From positions 1 through 64,000 of the forward strand of contig DASPSJ010000082.1 of NCBI GenBank assembly GCA_035623985.1: DNA of 64,000 bases. The letters are read 5' to 3'. Shown one piece after another: positions 58,062 to 64,000 of this stretch. Position numbers and translations under genes: made by a program. The notes beneath the pieces were generated by a model. It was not told the DNA's origin. It worked only from the letters and a program-made list of their open reading frames with translations, and searched no databases. Origin of the DNA: DAHUYF01 sp035623985. GTDB taxonomy: Bacteria; Pseudomonadota; Alphaproteobacteria; ATCC43930; CGMCC-115725. Numbering within the stretch: the stretch's first letter is position 1; every line of letters begins with the position of its first letter.

Positions 58062-59372
58062 ATGACCGAGCAGCCCGGCGCCGCGATCATCGATCTTCGT
58101 AGAGTCTGCAAGGCCTTTGCCAGGCCGTCGGGCGAACCGCTGACGGTGCTGGCCGATATCAACGTGTCCTTGCGCGACGGCGAGATCCTGGGCCTCCTCG
58201 GGCGCTCCGGCTCGGGCAAGTCGACGCTGCTGCGCATCGCCGGCGGGCTCGTCACGCCCACCTCCGGCGAGGTCCTCTACCGCGGAACGCCGCTGGCGGG
58301 TCCCGCCGAAGGCATCGCGGTGGTGTTCCAGACCTTTGCGCTTTTTCCCTGGCTCACCGTGCTGGAAAACGTGGAGGCCGGGCTCGATGCGATCGGCCTC
58401 TCGCGGCCGGAGGCCCGCCGGCGGGCGCAGTCGGCCATCGACCTCATCGGGCTCGACGGGTTTCAATCGGCCTATCCGCGCGAGCTCTCGGGCGGCATGC
58501 GCCAGCGCGTCGGCTTTGCCCGGGCAATCGTCATCGAGCCTCTGGTGCTGCTCATGGACGAGCCGTTTTCCGCCCTGGACGTGCTGACGGCCGAGACCCT
58601 GCGCACCGATTTCCTCGATCTCTGGACGGAGCACCAGCTTCCGACCAAATCGGTGCTGCTGGTCACCCACAACATCGAGGAAGCCGTCCTGATGTGCGAT
58701 CGCATTCTGGTTCTTTCCTCGAATCCCGGCCGCATCGCCGCGGAGATCCCGGTGCCGCTCGCCCATCCGCGCAACCGGTTGGACGGGGCGTTTCGCGGCA
58801 TCGTCGACGAGATCTATTCCATCCTGACGTCGCGGGCGATCGCCTCCATCAAGGCCCAGGGCGAGGTTCACGGCGGCCTCGCCCAGGCGCTGCCGCCGGC
58901 GTCCGTCAACCAGATAAGCGGCCTCATCGAAACCTTGGCGGCGGCGCCCCATGCCGGTCATGCCGAATTGGGCGAGATCGCGGGCTCGCTCACCTTCGAG
59001 GTGGACGACCTCTTTCCGATCGCCGAGGCGCTTCACATTCTCGAATTCGCCGAGCTCGGCGAGGGCCGCCTGAAGCTCACCGCATCCGGGCGCGTCTTCG
59101 CGCGCAGCGGGACGCAGGATCGCAAGCGGCTGTTCAACGAGCACCTGCTCAAGTTCGTGCCGCTTGCCGCGCATATTCGCCGGGTTCTGGACGAGCGCGA
59201 GGGCCATCACGCTCCGCGGGTGCGCTTCGAGTCCGAACTCGAGGATCACCTGATCCGCCGCGACGCGGAGAGGACTTTACGGACCATCATCGGCTGGGGC
59301 CGGTATGCCGAGCTTTTCGAGTATGACGACAAGGCGCGCCTGTTCCGCGCCATCGGGCCTGGAAACGCCTAA
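58062..59372 (+). CDS. ABC transporter ATPase with AAA-associated C-terminal domain
   Basis: 436 residues. ABC core with Walker A LLGRSGSGKSTLL, Q-loop VFQTFALFPWLT, signature LSGGMRQRVGFARAI, Walker B LVLLMDEPFSALD and the H-loop VTHNIEEA. Residues ~275-436 form an extra domain (AAA_assoc_C type) seen in a subgroup of nitrate/taurine-like ATPases. It has a winged-helix-like look (LGEIAGSLTFEVDDLFPIAE, RTLRTIIGWGRYAELFEYD) and may regulate transport. Works with the fused permease encoded just upstream. Confidence 0.9.
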   Translation: MTEQPGAAIIDLRRVCKAFARPSGEPLTVLADINVSLRDGEILGLLGRSGSGKSTLLRIAGGLVTPTSGEVLYRGTPLAGPAEGIAVVFQTFALFPWLTVLENVEAGLDAIGLSRPEARRRAQSAIDLIGLDGFQSAYPRELSGGMRQRVGFARAIVIEPLVLLMDEPFSALDVLTAETLRTDFLDLWTEHQLPTKSVLLVTHNIEEAVLMCDRILVLSSNPGRIAAEIPVPLAHPRNRLDGAFRGIVDEIYSILTSRAIASIKAQGEVHGGLAQALPPASVNQISGLIETLAAAPHAGHAELGEIAGSLTFEVDDLFPIAEALHILEFAELGEGRLKLTASGRVFARSGTQDRKRLFNEHLLKFVPLAAHIRRVLDEREGHHAPRVRFESELEDHLIRRDAERTLRTIIGWGRYAELFEYDDKARLFRAIGPGNA

Positions 59373-59486
59373 ATCACTCGAGGCTCGCGGCCGGAAGCTC
59401 GGCCCCGGCGCACCGGTGAGGCACGGGCATCCGCGAGCGGACAAGCGCTCCTCTCGCCGCCTGGGCCGTCGTCGCGCCGCCCGAGG

Positions 59487-59933
59487 CTATTCCGCCTCGG
59501 GCTCGCCGCCCTCACCTGCATCGGCGCCGTCGATATTGTCTTCCGCATCGTCCTCGTCATCGACGCTGTAGCCGAGGCGCTCGAGCGCCAGCTCGATATC
59601 GTTCGTCAGCAGCAATATCTCGACGATCTGGTCCGCCACTTCCTCTTCGGGGATTTCGTGGGCCTGCTCGACCATCGCCTGCCACTCGTCCAGCTCTGCC
59701 GAATTTTGCTCCAGAAACGCCAGCGCCAGCAGGTCGCGGGCTTCTTCCGGCGTGAGCGCGGCGACGGCCGAGCTCAGCGCCTGATAGGCGGGATCGTCCA
59801 CCGGGAATTCACCGATCACGCAGGCTTCTTCGAGCGTCTCGGCTGCGTCTTCGGCAGCTATGGGCTCCGACAGCTCCACCTTTTGAGCTTTACCCAGTAA
59901 ATCCGCCATCCGTTCGAGTGAGATTGTCAGCAT
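59487..59933 (-). CDS. DUF3775-type acidic protein
   Basis: 148 residues from the ATG at 59933, with GGAGG ahead. An N-terminal helix (MLTISLERMADLLGKAQKVE), then the DUF3775-like core (VDDPAYQALSSAVAALTPEE, ARDLLALAFLEQN, ADQIVEILLLTNDIELALERLGY) and a very acidic C-terminal tail rich in Asp/Glu. Function unknown. A perfect FNR/FixK box lies 167 bases upstream. Confidence 0.8.
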   Translation of the reverse strand: MLTISLERMADLLGKAQKVELSEPIAAEDAAETLEEACVIGEFPVDDPAYQALSSAVAALTPEEARDLLALAFLEQNSAELDEWQAMVEQAHEIPEEEVADQIVEILLLTNDIELALERLGYSVDDEDDAEDNIDGADAGEGGEPEAE

Positions 59934-60093
59934 CGGTTCCCTCCTCGGATACGACCAAGCGACGTTGCGGGATCTCGTCCCCAATTCCCCTCCATCGATA
60001 GAGGCAATGGCTTGAAGAGCCGCGGTTGTCGCCACGACTATGCCGGGTTGCGCGTTTGCGCCCGGAGTCTCGACAATCCGGCATGGCGCCGCT

Positions 60094-60107
60094 TTGATGT
60101 GGATCAA
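60094..60107 (-). promoter_or_regulatory. Perfect FNR/FixK-type box, DUF3775 side
   Basis: TTGAT-GTGG-ATCAA, 167 bases from the DUF3775 ATG. It is one of two boxes in the divergent region 59934-60305. Confidence 0.7.
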
Positions 60108-60231
60108 AGACCGTCGCGCCGCCGCAGCTCCGCAGGGCGAGCGGGCCGGCCGGAGGGACGCGGCCGGCGCCGGAACCGGCACAGGCGTCGTTCTCCAGAA
60201 GCCGCGCGGCTCCATCCGCGCCACGGCAGCC

Positions 60232-60245
60232 TTGATGCAGATCAA
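60232..60245 (+). promoter_or_regulatory. Perfect FNR/FixK-type box upstream of the second BON protein
   Basis: TTGAT-GCAG-ATCAA, centred 67 bases ahead of the ATG at 60306. Confidence 0.75.
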
Positions 60246-60305
60246 TGTCCCGGTCGGCCGGATGCCTAGCATCTAATTTCCGTCACTTCGTCGTGGGAGC
60301 CGCGC

Positions 60306-60962
60306 ATGAAAGACGACCTGCACCTCCAACAACGGGTCATCGATGCGTTGGAGTTCGATCCGAGCGTCGATGCCGCTCACATCGGGGTGAGCGTCGGGGA
60401 GGGTGTCGTTACCCTTTCCGGGCATGTCCGCAGCTTCGTCGAGAAACTCGCCGCCGAGCGGATCGTGCGGCAGGTGAAAGGGGTGCGCGCCGTGGCGCAG
60501 GAGCTCGAGGTTCGCCTGCCCTCCGACAAGAAATTGGCGGATGACGAGATCGCCGCGCGCGCGGTGCGCATATTGCACTGGGACCAAATGGTCCCCGGCG
60601 ATCGGATTTCGGTCAAGGTGGAGCATGGAATCGTCACCTTGGACGGCGAGGTCGATTGGGGCTTCCAGCGCACGGAAGCGGAAAACGGCATTCGCAAGCT
60701 CAGCGGCGTGCGCAGCGTCATAAACAATATCGTCGTCGTGGCGAAGGTCAGTCCGGAGGACGTGCATGCAAAGATCCGCGCGGCGCTGGAGCGCAACGCC
60801 GAGATCGAAGCGGGCAGAGTCACCGTCGCCGTTTCCGGCGGCAAGGTCACGCTGGGCGGCAGGGTGAACGCCTGGACGGAACGCGAAGCCGCCGAGCACG
60901 CGGCCTGGTCAGCGCCCGGAGTGACCGAGGTCGAAGACCGTATCGAGATCGTTCGCCCGTGA
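60306..60962 (+). CDS. Triple BON-domain protein (second copy)
   Basis: 218 residues, same length and domain order as the protein at 55060. The two share long identical stretches (LQQRVIDALEF, VAQELEVRLPSDKKLADDEI, AWSAPG), so they are recent duplicates. Three BON domains, no signal peptide. Unlike the first copy it has its own perfect box. It precedes the membrane protease gene by ~100 bases and may be co-transcribed. Confidence 0.9.
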   Translation: MKDDLHLQQRVIDALEFDPSVDAAHIGVSVGEGVVTLSGHVRSFVEKLAAERIVRQVKGVRAVAQELEVRLPSDKKLADDEIAARAVRILHWDQMVPGDRISVKVEHGIVTLDGEVDWGFQRTEAENGIRKLSGVRSVINNIVVVAKVSPEDVHAKIRAALERNAEIEAGRVTVAVSGGKVTLGGRVNAWTEREAAEHAAWSAPGVTEVEDRIEIVRP

Positions 60963-61064
60963 CGAGTGCCGTGCCGTCGGCCGCCTCCGGCCGCGCGGCA
61001 TGATGCTCGGCTTGGCGGCGGCGCGAGGGATGAGCGGGGGAGGGAAGAGCAGGGAGTTGTGTTC

Positions 61065-62285
61065 GTGTTCGGTCGTCGCGTCAAGCTCGTCACGCTCTTC
61101 GGCTTCGAGGTAAAAATCGATGCCTCGTGGCTGCTGCTTGCCGTGCTGGTGGTGTGGACTCTGGCGGCCGGCGTCTTCCCGGTCCTGACGCCGGGGCTCG
61201 CGCGGGAGAGCTATTGGTGGATGGCGGTCGCCGGTGCCGCCGGGCTCTTCGCCTCCGTCATTTTTCACGAGATGGCGCACGCTCTCGTCGCGCGGCGGTA
61301 CGGAATTCCCATCCGCGGCATTACGCTGTTCATCTTCGGCGGAGTCGCGGAGATGGACGGCGAGCCCGAGACCGCGCGCTCTGAATTTCTCATGGCGCTG
61401 GCCGGACCGGCCGCCAGCCTGGCATTGGCGCTGGCGCTGCTCTTTCTCGCCGGCTGGGGCCGGGAGACGATGCCGCCGGCGGAAAGCGGCATCCTGCGGT
61501 ATCTCGGGATCATCAACGGGGCGCTGGCGCTCTTCAACTTGATCCCGGCGTTTCCGCTGGACGGCGGCCGCATGCTGCGCGCCGTGCTCTGGCAACGGCG
61601 CGGCGACATCGTCGAGGCGACCCGGATTGCCGCCGGCGCAGGCAATTTTTTCGGCATCGCTCTGATCGCGCTGGGAGTGCTCGGCGTGGTGAGCGGCGAC
61701 TTCGTCGGCGGCATGTGGCGCTTTCTCATCGGCATGTTTCTCCGCGGCGCGGCCGAGGCCAGCTACCAGCAGACGGTGACGCAGCGGACGCCGAGCGGCA
61801 TAACCGTATCTCAGGTGATGACGCCGATGCCGATCGCCGTCGCGCCGGAGCTGTCGGTTGCGGAGTTCATCGATGATTACGTCTATCGCTGGCATCACCG
61901 CATCTTCCCCGTCGAGCGGCAGGGATTGCTCGTGGGGCAGATGGGGACGCAAGAGGCGGCCGCGCTCGACCGCGCCTTGTGGCCGACCACGCCGGTGAAC
62001 CACGTCATGCAGCCCTGCCCGCCGGATCAAATCATCGATCCCGGGGCCGACGCGAACGTCGCGCTGACGCGCATGCGGCGAACCGGTGCCACGCGCCTTT
62101 TCGTCGTGGAAGAGGGGCGGCTGCGCGGCGTTGTGACGCTGCGCGACATGCTCGAAATGATGTCGACCAGGATGGAGCTCGATGGCGCTCGACTCGCCCC
62201 CGGCGGCGCGCGCCGCGACCTCGTCGGTTCCGAGCGCAAGGCGATGCAGGCTTGGGTCGATCGGCAACGGGAGAGTCGCCTGTGA
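61065..62285 (+). CDS. Site-2-type membrane metalloprotease (M50) with CBS domains
   Basis: 406 residues from a GTG at 61065, 8 bases after AGGGAG; a GTG at 61059 is also possible. Six or so membrane helices with the zinc site HEMAH (68-72) and the second ligand in NLIPAFPLDGGRM. The C-terminal ~170 residues carry two CBS domains (VSQVMTPMPIAVAPELSVAE, VNHVMQPCPPDQIIDPGADA). This is the Rip3/SpoIVFB-CBS subgroup, intramembrane proteases that cut membrane-bound regulators and sense adenine nucleotides via CBS. The cytochrome gene overlaps its end. Confidence 0.92.
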   Translation: MFGRRVKLVTLFGFEVKIDASWLLLAVLVVWTLAAGVFPVLTPGLARESYWWMAVAGAAGLFASVIFHEMAHALVARRYGIPIRGITLFIFGGVAEMDGEPETARSEFLMALAGPAASLALALALLFLAGWGRETMPPAESGILRYLGIINGALALFNLIPAFPLDGGRMLRAVLWQRRGDIVEATRIAAGAGNFFGIALIALGVLGVVSGDFVGGMWRFLIGMFLRGAAEASYQQTVTQRTPSGITVSQVMTPMPIAVAPELSVAEFIDDYVYRWHHRIFPVERQGLLVGQMGTQEAAALDRALWPTTPVNHVMQPCPPDQIIDPGADANVALTRMRRTGATRLFVVEEGRLRGVVTLRDMLEMMSTRMELDGARLAPGGARRDLVGSERKAMQAWVDRQRESRL

Positions 62286-62614
62286 AGCTTCGGCATTTTC
62301 TTCTCTTCGCGCTTCCGCTGATTCCCGCGGCCGGCGCCCTTGCGGCAGGCGTCGCCGACGTGGAGGCCGCAAGAGGGCATGCCCTGGCGCAGGCGTGGTG
62401 CGCCGGTTGTCACGCCGTGGAAGCAGGCGCCGCTCAATCGCGGTTTGCCGACGTTCCGAGCTTTGCCGCCATCGCCCGCCTGCCGTCCACCACCTCTCCG
62501 GCGCTGCACGCCTTCCTTTCGACCCCGCATAGCGACATGCCCGATATCAAGCTGAAGGGCGAGGAGATCGACGCCGTCGTGGCGTATATCCTGAGCCTCA
62601 AGGAAAAACGATGA
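62282..62614 (+). CDS. Small monoheme cytochrome c
   Basis: 110 residues from a GTG that overlaps the protease stop by 4 bases. Signal peptide VKLRHFLLFALPLIPAAGAL, heme motif CAGCH (near 40-44) and a candidate Met ligand in SDMPDIKL followed by the last helix (AVVAYILSLKEK). A class-I periplasmic cytochrome c. Translational coupling to an intramembrane protease is unusual. Confidence 0.9.
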   Translation: MKLRHFLLFALPLIPAAGALAAGVADVEAARGHALAQAWCAGCHAVEAGAAQSRFADVPSFAAIARLPSTTSPALHAFLSTPHSDMPDIKLKGEEIDAVVAYILSLKEKR

Positions 62615-62703
62615 CACGGGAGCACGGCGCGAGGTGAGGCACGTCAATCCGCCGCCGGGCGGGAAGGCGTCGTGATGGTGTCAACCGCTCCTTGGATAAG
62701 GAA

Positions 62704-64000
62704 ATGGCAGCGATGGCGATATCGTCGAAACCGGAAGATGAGCGCACGGTGCTGGCGTTTCCCACCGCGCCGCGGCCCGCCATGCCGCCGCCGGCGCCTT
62801 CGGTGGCGCGCGGCGAGACCGATGCCGATGCGGCGCGCGCCGAGATCATCGATCGGCTGCTCCATGCCTGGCAGGGACGGCTTACCTCCTTCCTGGCTCC
62901 CGCAGCGCTGCTGCTGCCCTTTACCGACTGGGCGGTGCATTTGGCGAATGCGCCGGGCAAACAGGCGGCGCTGATCGAGAAGGCTTTGCGCAAATGGGCC
63001 CGCTTCGGCCTTTATCTCGCCCGTTCCGCCACCGACAAGGACACGCCGCCCTGCATCGAGCCTCTGCCTCAGGACCATCGCTTTACCGGCGATGCCTGGC
63101 GCGAGCCGCCGTTCCGCCAGATCTATCAGGCCTTCCTGTTGCAGCAGCAATGGTGGCACAACGCCACCACCGACATCCGCGGCGTCGCGGCCGGCGACGA
63201 GCGCGTTGTCGCCTTCGCCGCCCGCCAGATCCTGGACGTCTTCTCGCCGTCGAATTTCGTGCTCACCAATCCGGAGGTGCTGCGCCAGACCCTGGCGGAA
63301 GGCGGCCAGAACTTCGTTCGCGGCGCCCTCCACTTCATCGAGGATTGGGAGCGTGCCGTCGCCGGACGAAAGCCGGTCGGCGCGGAGGCATTCCAGCCGG
63401 GCCGCGAGGTGGCGGTGACGCCGGGCAAGGTGGTTTACCGCAACGACCTCATCGAGCTCATTCAGTACATGCCGACGGCGCAGGCGGTGCATCCGGAGCC
63501 CGTGCTGATCGTGCCTGCCTGGATCATGAAATATTACATTCTCGATCTCTCGCCCGAGAACTCGCTGGCGCGCTATCTCGTGGAGAACGGTTTCACCGTC
63601 TTCATGATCTCCTGGCGCAATCCGACGTCGGAGCAGCGCGATCTCGACATGGACGACTACCGCCGTCTCGGCATTCTTGCCGCGCTTGACGTCATCGGCG
63701 CAATCTGCGGCGAGGCGCCGGTCCATGCGTGCGGCTACTGCCTCGGCGGCACGCTGCTGGCGATCACCGCCGCGGCGATGGCGCGCGACGACGACAATCG
63801 ACTGAAGACCTTGACGCTCTTTGCCGCTCAGACCGATTTCAGCGAAGCGGGCGAACTCACCCTCTTCACCAATGAGAGCCAGATCGCCTATCTCGAGGAC
63901 ACGATGTGGGAGCAAGGCTATCTCGACGCCCGGCAGATGGCCGGCGCCTTTCAGCTCCTGCGCTCCAACGACCTCATCTGGTCGCAGGTCGTGCGTCAGT
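62704..64000 (+). CDS. phaC: Poly(3-hydroxyalkanoate) synthase (class I type), 3' truncated by window edge
   Basis: 432 residues are visible and the frame runs off the right edge. An N-terminal PhaC domain (FRQIYQAFLLQQQWWHNATT, FAARQILDVFSPSNFVLTNP) and the alpha/beta-hydrolase part (LIVPAWIMKYYILDLSPENS, MISWRNPTSEQRDLDM). The nucleophile is C346 in the lipase-like box HACGYCLGGT (G-x-C-x-G-G), as in PHA synthases. It polymerises hydroxyacyl-CoA into storage granules, a sink for reducing power. The phasin-like gene at 23284 would fit as partner. A weak box-like sequence (62634-62647) lies upstream. Confidence 0.93.
   Translation, partial: MAAMAISSKPEDERTVLAFPTAPRPAMPPPAPSVARGETDADAARAEIIDRLLHAWQGRLTSFLAPAALLLPFTDWAVHLANAPGKQAALIEKALRKWARFGLYLARSATDKDTPPCIEPLPQDHRFTGDAWREPPFRQIYQAFLLQQQWWHNATTDIRGVAAGDERVVAFAARQILDVFSPSNFVLTNPEVLRQTLAEGGQNFVRGALHFIEDWERAVAGRKPVGAEAFQPGREVAVTPGKVVYRNDLIELIQYMPTAQAVHPEPVLIVPAWIMKYYILDLSPENSLARYLVENGFTVFMISWRNPTSEQRDLDMDDYRRLGILAALDVIGAICGEAPVHACGYCLGGTLLAITAAAMARDDDNRLKTLTLFAAQTDFSEAGELTLFTNESQIAYLEDTMWEQGYLDARQMAGAFQLLRSNDLIWSQVVRQ

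Noticed and set aside
62634..62647. GTGAG-GCAC-GTCAA as a further FNR/FixK site ahead of phaC
   Set aside because: Three mismatches in total, indistinguishable from chance in this composition; mentioned in the phaC entry only.
1..64000. CRISPR array, prophage or integrase genes
   Set aside because: No regularly spaced direct repeats and no phage, transposase or recombinase protein was seen anywhere in the window.

Overview
The window is GC-rich DNA from an alphaproteobacterium. The evidence is a ruvX-gatC-gatA-gatB run, a pyrB-pyrC' pair, the alphaproteobacterial ATPase inhibitor zeta (DUF1476) and FixK-type regulation. The gene set looks Rhodospirillales- or Rhizobiales-like, but no rRNA or other marker fixes the genus.

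Layout. Positions 1-0.8 kb hold the C-terminal end of an RHS polymorphic toxin and a small AT-richer membrane protein that may be its immunity partner. 1.5-4.7 kb is an amidohydrolase / branched-chain-type solute-binding protein / thioredoxin-like operon. 4.7-8.6 kb (minus strand) is pyrB-pyrC'-arginase-plsY. 8.9-16.8 kb is core metabolism: a Tat-type amidohydrolase, ruvX, gatCAB, a mannose-1-phosphate guanylyltransferase and a GST. A tRNA-Ser(GCU) follows at 17.0 kb, then the decayed tail of a P-type ATPase. 17.6-19.9 kb is a divergent partner-switching module (cyclic-nucleotide-domain/PP2C phosphatase, STAS antagonist, RsbW-like kinase). 20.1-22.5 kb carries a cytochrome c4 and a Cyc2-like fused cytochrome-porin.

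From about 22.5 kb to the right edge the window is one long oxygen-limitation and stress island. Its signature is a repeated 14-base palindrome, TTGAT-N4-ATCAA (FNR/FixK/Anr type). I find 16 copies, six of them perfect, placed mostly 60-120 bases ahead of start codons. Several sit between divergent genes and can serve both. A FixK-like Crp/Fnr regulator with the matching recognition residues (E195, S198, R199) is encoded inside the island. Its promoter lacks that box but has a different palindrome.

The genes of the island form a coherent low-oxygen survival programme. It covers energy conservation (ATPase inhibitor zeta; a carbamate kinase operon with an ornithine decarboxylase and a cyclic-2,3-diphosphoglycerate-synthetase-like protein) and carbon/redox overflow (pyruvate/2-oxoacid dehydrogenase E1-E2, amino-acid dehydrogenase, phasin-like protein, PHA synthase). 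It also covers translation and protein quality control (HPF-cold-shock fusion, Hsp20, divergent GroEL, Lon-like protease, membrane protease) and NAD supply (glutamine-dependent NAD synthetase, nicotinate phosphoribosyltransferase). DNA repair (PolX, Fpg), oxygen sensing (chemoreceptor with C-terminal hemerythrin), universal stress proteins, triple-BON proteins and an ABC transporter with a fused double permease complete it.

The most noteworthy items are the island-wide regulon, the Cyc2-like cytochrome-porin next to a diheme cytochrome, the HPF-cold-shock fusion, and the decarboxylase/cDPGS-like/carbamate kinase operon. Functions are read from motifs and general family knowledge. No database search was run.
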